In this document: positions 25,603-33,833 of the stretch, one piece after another
Numbering within the stretch: the first letter of the stretch is position 1
How the letters are laid out: every line of letters starts with the position of its first letter
NCBI RefSeq assembly: GCF_900099765.1
Contig: NZ_FNDX01000016.1
Coordinates: 46,736 to 110,735 of the forward strand
DNA length: 64,000 bases
Origin: Paenibacillus typhae
Lineage (GTDB): Bacteria; Bacillota; Bacilli; Paenibacillales; Paenibacillaceae
Reading direction: 5' to 3'
Notes under the pieces: generated by a model
What the model saw: only the letters and a program-made list of their open reading frames with translations
The model's database searches: none
What the model was told of the DNA's origin: nothing
Program-made: the position numbers and the translations under genes

Positions 25603-28600
25603 ATGAACAAAAGGAACGATATTCTAAATGCGTGGATTACGGTTGAACAGCTATCCGAGGGTTCTATTAAAAGTAAAGACTCATCGCTAAAGCGTCTACA
25701 TACATTGGAAGAAGACTGGGATAAATTTTTTCTGGACTTTTTGACCAAACAGAAAGGACAACAAAGGCTATCAGATAAGTCTTTTAAGAAATCGGGATTA
25801 GGATTATATTTTGATATTTTCAATTTTCAAGAGGTCGTTGAGCTATTGAGACAAAAATACAAAATTCCTAAAACCTACGAAGAAGTTAGTACATCGGACA
25901 AGTTTACCTTCTCAATTTATTTTGATAATGAATTAAATTTTGTAGCAGACAAATTGTTCTACACAATGAGCGGTTACATCCGCCAACATGGTGATTTACC
26001 GGAAGATATCTTAAAAGTGGAGAGTACATTTAGAAGTGATTTGAACAGCAAGTTTGATGAGGGATTTAATGCTACCATTTCCGAGCTTTTTCGTAAATAT
26101 CATGTATCCGCAGAAAATTTCCGCTTTGCATTTTTGAAAAATCTGGAGAATGATGATGTGAATTTACACTCGTTCTTTATTGATGACCTGAACAAAGCAA
26201 AAGTTCTTACTAATAAGAACCTGGATCGATATTTTGATGGCTTTTCAGGGTTTAAACAAAACTTGGACAGCAATAAGATGTCCGATCATTTTAACTCCCC
26301 CATTTTTGAGACAACTATTTTACAACCTAAAAACTATCCGTTGGGGCGATTCCCAAGTAATCCGAGCTTCGCACTGTCATTTATGCAACAGGCAGCGGTA
26401 AATTTGGCTTTAAACGACGAAAATGAAATTCGCAGTGTCAATGGTCCGCCAGGAACTGGGAAAACAACACTGTTAAAAGATATTTTTGCTGATTTGGTGG
26501 TCCAACAGGCAGCGGAAATTGTGCAGCTCTCTGATAAAAGGATCAAAGGCAGCCTGGTTTATTGGCAAAATGCAAAAATCGGCGTTTTACCGCCCTCCAT
26601 TTCAGATAAAAATATTGTTGTTGCAAGTTCAAACAATGGGGCAGTCCAAAACATTGTGAAGGAGCTGCCTAAGAAAGAATTGATTGCTGACGATTTTCAA
26701 AACCAATTGGACGAAGCGGATTATTTCAGGAACATCTCTAATTCTGACTTAACCGGTGAAGGCTTCGGACAGAATCGCGAGATTAAAACGGAGCTTATGA
26801 ACGAGGAAAATTGGGGTACATTCTCGTTAGAGGGCGGCGCGTCAATCAATATGAACAAGCTGCTTTTAAACATTGAAGCAATTGAAAAGGATTTAGAAGA
26901 TCTCGATCAAACGAATATAGATGTAAGTGTATATCAAGAATTCTCCCGCCGGTATGACGAATTAAAGCTTAGAAGAAAAGAAGTGCAAGAGTATAGCGAG
27001 AAAATGGTTCATCTTCGAAAAATAAAAGCAATTCTTAAGGAGCAAATGATTGCTTTTGAACAGGAAGAAAAAAAGAAACGAACAAGTTTAATCACTCAGA
27101 AAGCAGAAGCGGCAGATGAACTTAAAAGGCTGAGACAAGAAAGCGAAAATCTTCAAGATGATTTATCTAATGCCTCAATGCAAATAGAAAACCTAATTGA
27201 TCAACACGCTCAAGCTGAGAGAGATTATGAAGTAGTTGCTACACAAAAGCCAAGCTTTTTGTGGTTTCATAAAATATTTAATGGCCCCAAAGCTGCGCAG
27301 TACTTCAAAAAACTGAATGATACGAATGATCATTTAAAAAATCTCTCTAAACAAAAATCGAGATCGTTGAATGAACGCATGAGGCTCGAAAAGAGTGTAA
27401 AAGAAAATGCTGCACAAAGGGAGCGTATAGAGAAACAAACGAAGAAATCCGAAGCAGACCTAGAACGTTGGGTGGCTACTCAACATGACGCTTTTATGAA
27501 GTTGACACAAGAAATAGATGTATTGGATAACCTGCAATCTCAAAGTGGCATTAAGGAACTAGATTTTTCACTGTCCTATGAAGAACTGCAAAAATCTAAT
27601 CCGTGGTTTACAAAACACTTTCGTAAATTGCAATCAGAACTATTTATTTCAGCATTAAAAGTTAGAAAGCAGTTCCTGTATGAAAACAGAAGAAATCTGA
27701 AAGCGGCAAGGAATATTTGGAATAGACAGTCTGAACATATCGGAAAAGAAAATGGTCAGCAGCTAATTTCAGTATCATGGAATTGGTTAAATTTCACTAT
27801 TCCCGTTGTCAGCACCACTTTTGCTAGTTTTGGACGGATGTTTAAAAATCTGAATGAAAATTCAATCGGAAATCTCTTCATAGACGAAGCTGGTCAAGCG
27901 CTGCCACAAGCCAGTGTTGGTGCAATTCTTAGAAGTAGGAAGGTTATGGTTGTCGGGGATCCCTCACAAATAAAACCGGTACTGACGCTCGATTCAAATG
28001 TTCTGACTTTAATTGGAAGACACTATAAAGTGGATGAAAAATTTGTTTCTATTGATGCGTCTACTCAAACCATTGTAGATGCGACAAGTCAGTATGGTTT
28101 TCAAAAGAATGCAGATGAGTGGATTGGTATCCCTCTCTGGGTACACAGACGTTCAAACTATCCGATGTTCACGATTTCTAACGAAATATCATATGATGGG
28201 TTGATGGTACAAGGTAAACCAGAGAAAGAGTCACTAGGAAAAGCTCAATGGTATGATTCAACCGGAGCAGCAAATGACAAATTTGTAAAAGAACAAGCTG
28301 ACTTGCTGAAAAGTATGATTGACAAACGTTTGCAAGAGGATCCGAGTTTAGCGGATGAAATTTATGTGATTACCCCATTTAGAAATGTGGCTTATAAACT
28401 CGCACAAGTTCTAGATGGAATTAACTTTACAAAACGAGAAAATGGGAAGACGACGAATATCGGAACGGTTCATACTTTTCAAGGAAAAGAGGCCCGGATT
28501 GTCTACTTTGTTCTTGGAGCGGACACTAATAGCAGCGGGGCGGCAAAATGGGCTGTCTCTGATCCCAATATGATGAACGTTGCAGCTACACGGGCTAAAG

Positions 28601-28719
28601 AAGAATTTTATGTTATTGGCGATAAGAAATTGTATGCCTCACTTGGTTGTAAAGTAGCCAATAAAACGATTTCAATTATTGATGACTATAATAAAGATAA
28701 GGTTATCAATGATATTTAG
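25603..28719 (+). CDS. Large SF1 (Upf1-like) helicase with coiled-coil insertion
   Basis: 1038 residues from ATG 25603 (GGGGGAGA just upstream; ATG 25585 lacks a site). The N-terminal ~250 residues are unrecognised. Walker A is GPPGTGKTT (~281-289). A long charged coiled coil spans ~430-680. Motif II is FIDEAGQALPQAS (~760), motif III GDPSQIKPV (~785), motif V GTVHTFQGKEARIV (~953) and motif VI NVAATRAKEEFYVIGD (~992). These are SF1B/Upf1-type motifs for ATP-driven unwinding of DNA or RNA. No nuclease motif is evident. Base use is clearly A+T-rich compared with neighbours, which suggests horizontal transfer. Single-gene architecture is compatible with phage defence, but that is inference. Confidence 0.85.
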   Translation: MNKRNDILNAWITVEQLSEGSIKSKDSSLKRLHTLEEDWDKFFLDFLTKQKGQQRLSDKSFKKSGLGLYFDIFNFQEVVELLRQKYKIPKTYEEVSTSDKFTFSIYFDNELNFVADKLFYTMSGYIRQHGDLPEDILKVESTFRSDLNSKFDEGFNATISELFRKYHVSAENFRFAFLKNLENDDVNLHSFFIDDLNKAKVLTNKNLDRYFDGFSGFKQNLDSNKMSDHFNSPIFETTILQPKNYPLGRFPSNPSFALSFMQQAAVNLALNDENEIRSVNGPPGTGKTTLLKDIFADLVVQQAAEIVQLSDKRIKGSLVYWQNAKIGVLPPSISDKNIVVASSNNGAVQNIVKELPKKELIADDFQNQLDEADYFRNISNSDLTGEGFGQNREIKTELMNEENWGTFSLEGGASINMNKLLLNIEAIEKDLEDLDQTNIDVSVYQEFSRRYDELKLRRKEVQEYSEKMVHLRKIKAILKEQMIAFEQEEKKKRTSLITQKAEAADELKRLRQESENLQDDLSNASMQIENLIDQHAQAERDYEVVATQKPSFLWFHKIFNGPKAAQYFKKLNDTNDHLKNLSKQKSRSLNERMRLEKSVKENAAQRERIEKQTKKSEADLERWVATQHDAFMKLTQEIDVLDNLQSQSGIKELDFSLSYEELQKSNPWFTKHFRKLQSELFISALKVRKQFLYENRRNLKAARNIWNRQSEHIGKENGQQLISVSWNWLNFTIPVVSTTFASFGRMFKNLNENSIGNLFIDEAGQALPQASVGAILRSRKVMVVGDPSQIKPVLTLDSNVLTLIGRHYKVDEKFVSIDASTQTIVDATSQYGFQKNADEWIGIPLWVHRRSNYPMFTISNEISYDGLMVQGKPEKESLGKAQWYDSTGAANDKFVKEQADLLKSMIDKRLQEDPSLADEIYVITPFRNVAYKLAQVLDGINFTKRENGKTTNIGTVHTFQGKEARIVYFVLGADTNSSGAAKWAVSDPNMMNVAATRAKEEFYVIGDKKLYASLGCKVANKTISIIDDYNKDKVINDI

Positions 28720-28732
28720 GCGAGATAGAAAA

Positions 28733-28770
28733 GGAGGGGGCCACCGCCCCCTCCGTCCCACAGTTTTTTC
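28733..28770 (+). terminator. Terminator of the helicase gene
   Basis: GGAGGGGGC (28733-28741) pairs perfectly with GCCCCCTCC (28746-28754) around CACC. A T6 run lies slightly further downstream (28764-28769). 14 bp after the helicase stop. Confidence 0.75.
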
Positions 28771-28791
28771 CGCCGAGCTTCTTTTTATTTA

Positions 28792-29331
28792 TTATGCAAC
28801 AGGTCCCTCTATTTCTGCCTTTAATTGTTCAAACCACTCTAAGTTAACCAAGTGATGGGCACGGGAATTTTCGTTCATGCGGCGGTAGTAATCGATTGTA
28901 CCAGGGGATTCTTGTGTGTTGGACAGGTACTCATCAAGGAGGGCGATTCGTGTTTTTGTCTGCTCTAGCTGCGATTGAATCAGTTCCAGCAATTTGTTTT
29001 TGTCGTATTCATCGGCAAAGAGCAGTGCCCCATAAAATTGAAGGTTCACATATTCCGATTTGGTGCCGTATTCGGCCATTAATTTTTCGAATTCAATCCT
29101 TCCCGAACCGGTGATTTTAAAATTTCGAATTTCGCGCCCGATGGTTGAAGGATTCTGCTGAATCTGTTCAATCCAACCTTTTTCTTCAAGCTGCTGCAGA
29201 TTGTAATAAAAGGAGCCTTTAGTGAAGTTTACAATGTATTTGTAATGGCGTTTATCCATTAAGGCCAATAGTTCATAGCCGTGAGCACCGGGGTTTTGGA
29301 TAAGTAAGCCAAGAATGAGCAAGGGGATCAA
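28792..29331 (-). CDS. PadR family transcriptional regulator
   Basis: 179 residues from a TTG start overlapping the upstream esterase stop (TTGA), hence translationally coupled. The N-terminal winged helix is at ~1-85: LLILGLLIQNPGAHGYELLALM, KGSFYYNLQQLEEKGWIEQI, NFKITGSGRIEFEKLM. The C-terminal helical dimerisation region (~95-175) is of the Vir_act_alpha_C type (LLELIQSQLEQTKTRIALLDEY). The same-operon esterase and the palindromes at 30200 and 30227 suggest autoregulation. Confidence 0.87.
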   Translation of the reverse strand: MIPLLILGLLIQNPGAHGYELLALMDKRHYKYIVNFTKGSFYYNLQQLEEKGWIEQIQQNPSTIGREIRNFKITGSGRIEFEKLMAEYGTKSEYVNLQFYGALLFADEYDKNKLLELIQSQLEQTKTRIALLDEYLSNTQESPGTIDYYRRMNENSRAHHLVNLEWFEQLKAEIEGPVA

Positions 29332-30170
29332 GGCTGCATAACCTTCACCATCTGCGCCTCGAATTCCGCGTAAGTGATTTTGCCCAAAGCCAGATCCATG
29401 CTATGAAGGTAAATTTGTTCTGTTTTCGAATAGTCGCGCTCCACTTTCAGCGACTGCTCCTCCCCCGGGAGGGGCTCCAGGACATGACACTTTTTCGAAA
29501 AAGCTTCGAAATAGCGGTAGCCGAATTTGCGTTGTGAAACCGCATCTATATGAATGCCATCTGGATTCGCGGTCAACTCTGCCGCTGTTACAAAATAACA
29601 ATTTTGCTGTTCGTTAGCGAAGCGCTGCAATTGTTCATTGACCTGTCTATACTCTGTCGCTTGCTGTCCAAAACCAGTCTTCCCGAGGAAATCACCAAGT
29701 CCGCCAATGATCAACGGCACCTCATCAAGATTCAATTCATTTCTTAGGGTCTTGATGATAAGGGTTAATTTCTCGTAATATGTTTCATGCAGCGAATGAT
29801 AGCTGTCGCTCTCACCCTGGTGCCAAAGGATTCCGCAGATTTGACTGGACCGCAAGGCGAAGCGGGCTTCGGACAAAGCATGCTGAAAGAGGAGGCCTTC
29901 CGGATGCCAGTCATTCAAAGAACTGCCACCTTCTGCACAAGGAATCAAACCAATTTCTTCATCAGGATTGGCTTTCGACCAGGCATCAGCGAAAGAAGCC
30001 GCCAGGCTTACACCGGAAACCGGACGGTCATAATTAATCGGCTCTGTCATCATCTGCCACTGTCCATTACGCAGCATTTTTATTTTTTCATGATATATAG
30101 GGTCGACTTCATGCAAAAATCCACGGCCTGCCATATTAGACTGACCCAACATTAAAAATGATTGTATCAT
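29328..30170 (-). CDS. SGNH/sialate O-acetylesterase-type carbohydrate esterase
   Basis: 280 residues, no signal peptide, so cytoplasmic. The catalytic blocks of the CE6/SASA group are present: LGQSNMAGRG (~8-17, nucleophile serine), GLIPCAEGGSSLNDW, WHQGESDS (~116-123) and DGIHIDAVSQRKFGYRY (~202-218, catalytic Asp/His). It probably removes acetyl groups from sugars. First gene of a two-gene operon with the PadR regulator, driven by the promoter at 30221-30249. Confidence 0.85.
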   Translation of the reverse strand: MIQSFLMLGQSNMAGRGFLHEVDPIYHEKIKMLRNGQWQMMTEPINYDRPVSGVSLAASFADAWSKANPDEEIGLIPCAEGGSSLNDWHPEGLLFQHALSEARFALRSSQICGILWHQGESDSYHSLHETYYEKLTLIIKTLRNELNLDEVPLIIGGLGDFLGKTGFGQQATEYRQVNEQLQRFANEQQNCYFVTAAELTANPDGIHIDAVSQRKFGYRYFEAFSKKCHVLEPLPGEEQSLKVERDYSKTEQIYLHSMDLALGKITYAEFEAQMVKVMQP

Positions 30171-30199
30171 TTAATCCTCATTCCTTTACATAACTATTA

Positions 30200-30215
30200 T
30201 AGTCTAATTGGACTA
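30200..30215 (-). promoter_or_regulatory. Palindromic operator O2 of the esterase-padR operon
   Basis: TAGTCTAATTGGACTA, near-perfect dyad. It is the exact reverse complement of O1 and is centred 27 bp from it. It lies just downstream of the predicted transcription start. Confidence 0.75.
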
Positions 30216-30220
30216 AAATC

Positions 30221-30249
30221 ATTATATAGTCCAATTAGACTATAGTCAA
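30221..30249 (-). promoter_or_regulatory. Sigma-A promoter of the esterase-padR operon, spacer filled by operator O1
   Basis: Read on the minus strand: TTGACT (30249-30244), a spacer of exactly 17 nt, TATAAT (30226-30221). The 16-bp dyad TAGTCTAATTGGACTA (30242-30227) occupies all but one base of the spacer, so a bound dimer would exclude RNA polymerase. The non-coding rest (30250-30443) shows nothing further. Confidence 0.82.
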
Positions 30250-30443
30250 ATTTGCTTCAGAAGGTGCGTCTTCGCATCCCGAATATTATTTTTTGGCAAG
30301 ATGAATAGCTTCGTTACCAGAGCTTTATTCAAGATTGGGCTGAGAAGTGAGGATCCATCTTAATCCCAACTGTGCTGTAAAGGAAGTTCTTCAGGAACTA
30401 AGTCATCTAACCTGATAGAGATAATATGTAAAAAGAAAACATA

Positions 30444-30469
30444 AAGGCACGGGCATCCGCCCGTGCCTT
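30444..30469 (-). terminator. Terminator of the subtilase gene
   Basis: AAGGCACGGGC with GCCCGTGCCTT, 11-bp perfect stem with a 4-nt loop. On the minus strand the stem runs into TTTATGTTTTCTTTTT. Confidence 0.85.
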
Positions 30470-30489
30470 GCCCTGCGCCCACAGCCTCA

Positions 30490-31755
30490 TCATTTCCGCT
30501 TCTTCCCGCAGTCCAGAAAGCGCATATTCACTTCGCCGCTGCCGGCAGTGTTCGGTTTCAGCTTCAGCCGGAAGGCATTACGCTTCAGGGCAGCTTTAAC
30601 CTGCTTCGGTGTCAGGCAAGGGCGGAGCTGCAGCAGCTGGGCGGCCGCACCTGAGACAATCGGCGTAGAGACAGAGGTGCCCGACAGCTTGATGTAGCTT
30701 TTACCTACCCTCAGCCCCGCCTGCTGGCGGGCCAGTCTGGAGCCGGGGGCCAGGAGGGAGGTGATCATTTCTCCGGGTGCCACAATATCGGGCTTCACTT
30801 TGCCTCCCGGCGCAGGTCCGCGGCTGGAGTAAGGCGTAATCCGGTCGTCGGCCTGGGTAATGGTCCGCCGATCGTTCACGGCACCGACTGTAACCGCAGA
30901 AGGACTGATTCCGGGAGAATCCACTGTCCGCGCTGCGGGACCGCTGTTGCCGGCCGAGATGACGACCGTTAATCCGGCTTTGACCGCTTTTTCCGCTGCC
31001 TGAACCAGCAGGTCTTCTTCCGGCGAAGCTGCTGCTGGCCCGCCGAATGACATGGACAGGATGCGCAGTCTGAGCCGCTTCCTGTTGGCGATGCACCATT
31101 CAATGCCTTTAATAATGGTAGAATCATAGCCTTCCCCGTATTGATCGAGCACTTTCACCCCTACTATACCTGCTTCAGGAGCAGGTCCCCTATACTTGCC
31201 TTTGCTGCTCCATCCGTTTCCTGCCGCATCACCGCTGATATGTGTGCCGTGCCCGTTATCATCATAAGGCTTTTTCCGGTGATTAATGAAATCCTTAAAA
31301 GCGACAATCCGGTTGAACGGCCGGGTCAGATCAGGATGAGGGTACACACCTGTATCAATAATGGCGATATGGACTCCTTTTCCGGTTAGGCCACGTGTCT
31401 GCTGAAGGGCCGCTGATCCGATTGAAGGAGTGGCAATGTTCAGCGAAGCTTTTTTTACTCCGTCCAGATAGACTTTACCTACTTCGCCGCAGCTGCAGAT
31501 CCGCTCCAAGCATTTCACGGAAACATGCGAGGATACGGCATTCAGCAGGTGCAGCTTGTGCTTTACCTGAAAAGAATGCGTACCCAAATGCTTTTGCAGA
31601 GCCTGCATCCGGGCTGGGGTCAGCTTGTGCCGGAATTGCACAATAACGGGAACAACCGAAGATTTCCTGGCATTTTTTTTTGAATTACGGAGCTTGTGCT
31701 GTAACGGTCTGTTGATTTTGGCGGCATAATGCCGTACCCACACTGAATCACTCAT
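30490..31755 (-). CDS. S8 family (subtilisin-like) serine peptidase
   Basis: 421 residues. The triad is visible: Asp in HIAIIDTGVYPHPDL (~133), His in NGHGTHISGDAAG (~169) and Ser in LSGTSVSTPIVSGAAA (~360). The oxyanion asparagine is in VISAGNSGPA. The N-terminal ~105 residues include VVPVIVQFRHKLTPARMQALQ and resemble an I9-type propeptide. There is no classical signal peptide, as in some Bacillus intracellular or non-classically exported subtilases. It is divergent from the lysine-rich protein gene at 31927 (171 bp between starts). Confidence 0.9.
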   Translation of the reverse strand: MSDSVWVRHYAAKINRPLQHKLRNSKKNARKSSVVPVIVQFRHKLTPARMQALQKHLGTHSFQVKHKLHLLNAVSSHVSVKCLERICSCGEVGKVYLDGVKKASLNIATPSIGSAALQQTRGLTGKGVHIAIIDTGVYPHPDLTRPFNRIVAFKDFINHRKKPYDDNGHGTHISGDAAGNGWSSKGKYRGPAPEAGIVGVKVLDQYGEGYDSTIIKGIEWCIANRKRLRLRILSMSFGGPAAASPEEDLLVQAAEKAVKAGLTVVISAGNSGPAARTVDSPGISPSAVTVGAVNDRRTITQADDRITPYSSRGPAPGGKVKPDIVAPGEMITSLLAPGSRLARQQAGLRVGKSYIKLSGTSVSTPIVSGAAAQLLQLRPCLTPKQVKAALKRNAFRLKLKPNTAGSGEVNMRFLDCGKKRK

Positions 31756-31926
31756 TGCTTCGCTTCACCTCTCCAATATCACATCCTATGCAGAGAGCAG
31801 CCCAGGGGATACATATCTATGAAACTGAGTCATTATCACATTTTTACAAGAGTAGGTTACTATCAATTTCAGATGGCTCTTAATTTGCATTTAATACACT
31901 ATCTTAAAAGAAAGTGGTGAAGCAAA

Positions 31927-32391
31927 GTGAGAGAAGCTGAGAAAAAAGCATTAATGGCAAAGCGTGCAGCTATGGTCAAAAAAGCAGGTGTATCCAGAGT
32001 GACTGCAAAGAAAGTAACACCGTCCAAGGTTCAGGCCCAGAAAGCGCAAATGGCCAAGAAAGCCCTTCTGGCCAGAAAGGCTCTGCTGGCGAAAAAAGTA
32101 AGGCTGGTTGCCGGAAAAAAACGCAAAGTTAAACAAACGTTCTTCTACTTCGTGGTGCTTGCAGTCAACTTTAACAACAGACCTAAGAGCACTACTGACT
32201 TCACAGCTACGCTGACCCGGGGCAGCCAGACGTACAACGCAACGTTTGACGATACAGGGGTAGCGGTATTCTATGACATCAGAACCCTGACCAACTTCTC
32301 GTATGTTCTGAGAATCAACAACGAAGATAACGAGCAAGTCTTCCAGGGCACTGTTCCTGCCAACCGCGAATTCTATATTGCCCAGTTCTAA
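31927..32391 (+). CDS. Protein with lysine/alanine-rich tail and small beta-domain
   Basis: 154 residues from GTG (GGTGA upstream). Residues 1-~72 are strongly basic and repetitive (AKKALLARKALLAKK, KVTPSKVQAQKAQMAKKALL), like histone H1 tails. Residues ~73-154 form a beta-rich domain (TFFYFVVLAVNFNN, DFTATLTRGSQTYNATFDDT, FSYVLRINNEDNEQVFQGTV), compatible with an Ig/transthyretin-like fold. There is no signal peptide. I do not recognise the family. Nucleic-acid or spore-polymer binding by the tail would be inference. It has its own terminator. Confidence 0.7.
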   Translation: MREAEKKALMAKRAAMVKKAGVSRVTAKKVTPSKVQAQKAQMAKKALLARKALLAKKVRLVAGKKRKVKQTFFYFVVLAVNFNNRPKSTTDFTATLTRGSQTYNATFDDTGVAVFYDIRTLTNFSYVLRINNEDNEQVFQGTVPANREFYIAQF

Positions 32392-32423
32392 TTCCGTGTT
32401 CAGCGGTTAAAGCGGGCAGCGGG

Positions 32424-32454
32424 CAGCGCATCCGGTATGGGGGTGCGCTGTTTT
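32424..32454 (+). terminator. Terminator after the lysine-rich protein gene
   Basis: CAGCGCATCC pairs with GGGTGCGCTG (one G-T pair), followed by TTTT. Confidence 0.75.
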
Positions 32455-32582
32455 GTGCTGCGGAGAAATATTATGTGGTAAAATACGGTTAGACTGGACG
32501 ATTCAGGTGTGAAAAAGTCTGGTTATTTCCTGAGACACAACAAACCAGCCTCGATTTCGATAAAATAAAGGAGTCGTTTACC

Positions 32583-33578
32583 ATGTTTGAATGGATACAG
32601 GACCACAGTTTATTGGAGTATAGCAGCAGACAGGAACGGCTGGATTTTGGAGAGCGCTCCCGTTTTCGAATGAACAGTATAAAGGCAGCCGAGCCGGCGG
32701 GGATGACCGCCTTGGCACAATATTTTACAGCGGGAAGTGTTCTGCTCCATATAGATTTTAATATTACCGTTCCTGTGCCGGATGAGGAGATACTGCAGCG
32801 GGTTATGCGGGAGGTTGCTCCGCATTTTGAGGTAGTGAACCAGCTCGTCCGCGGAGGCCGGGTTGAATCAGTTCATCTGAATCAGCTAAAGCCAAGAACG
32901 GCTGAACTCTTCCATCAAACGAAGACAGGCGTTATAACGGTAATGAAGGACCTGTACCGCCATGATGACAGCGAACGCTGGTACTCCGGTCACAAGCGCA
33001 GCCTGATTCACTATACAGTTAACGCAGCAGAGCTGGAGCCGTATGGGGATGAAGAGATTAAGGAGCTGCAGACCTTGCTTCATAGAGCTTATTTTGGCGG
33101 AGAAGCCATTGATTTCGGCCAGATGCCGCTTGGCTGGCAGTTTGAGGATTCCCTGAGGCATTCCGCCGCGCTGCGGTTTATAGCCGGGTTCGCTCCGAAT
33201 CTGAGCATTTCAGTGGACAAGGAGAGCAATGAAGTGATTATCCTGAACATAACTGACAAAAAGCCGGTGCATAAGCTCTACCTGAAGACCGCACAGCCAC
33301 AGCCGCCAAGGCGGGTGGGACCTTATCTGTACCTGGATGCAGGCCACAGGCTGGTCTATGTGGTGAATCTGCTGGTTCAGCCGCTGATTACAGAGTGGGA
33401 AGGATTTGCAGATGCCAGGCTTTATTATTTGGATGACGATACAGCCTTTGCGGACTTTGATCCGGAGAAGGCAGAGCGCCTGGAAGGAACAAGCCTGTTT
33501 TTTGATCAAGAGACTGTGCAAAGACTGATGGAGATGGTTAACCGGGAGCTTCGGCAAACGGATAATCATATGATATGA
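32583..33578 (+). CDS. Hypothetical protein, unrecognised
   Basis: 331 residues; AAAGGAG precedes ATG. It is a soluble protein with no signal or membrane segment. Recognisable pieces are FTAGSVLLHIDFNITVPVPD, YSGHKRSLIHYTVNAAELEP and VGPYLYLDAGHRLVYVVNLL. The mixed alpha/beta composition with a C-terminal helix rich in acidic residues gives no family match I can name. It stands alone between a terminator and the flavoprotein gene. The following 255 bp (33579-33833) contains no gene. Confidence 0.65.
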   Translation: MFEWIQDHSLLEYSSRQERLDFGERSRFRMNSIKAAEPAGMTALAQYFTAGSVLLHIDFNITVPVPDEEILQRVMREVAPHFEVVNQLVRGGRVESVHLNQLKPRTAELFHQTKTGVITVMKDLYRHDDSERWYSGHKRSLIHYTVNAAELEPYGDEEIKELQTLLHRAYFGGEAIDFGQMPLGWQFEDSLRHSAALRFIAGFAPNLSISVDKESNEVIILNITDKKPVHKLYLKTAQPQPPRRVGPYLYLDAGHRLVYVVNLLVQPLITEWEGFADARLYYLDDDTAFADFDPEKAERLEGTSLFFDQETVQRLMEMVNRELRQTDNHMI

Positions 33579-33833
33579 TTTATTACATAAATCCTTGATG
33601 CATCCATATAAAAAATGATCCTTGTCAAGATGATTAGGCACGATAAGCTGAAAAATTGGTTGGAATGTACAATCATCCCGCCCTTTTTTAGCTATAATGA
33701 CAATTAACCTCACATATATATTCAAAAGACAGCCCGCAGCGGATATAATATGGCAAATAATATTACTGAAGCGCATGGGAGCAGCCTGCATAGCCGGGAG
33801 TTCCTGATAATATGCCGTTGAAAGGTCTGAGGA

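Noticed and set aside
28792..30249. Esterase-PadR pair as part of a defence island with the helicase
   Set aside because: Opposite strand, own promoter and operator, and a typical catabolic-type esterase; only closeness and base composition link them.
30301..30363. 20-codon frame MNSFVTRALFKIGLRSEDPS
   Set aside because: No ribosome site and too short to judge; nothing nearby supports it.
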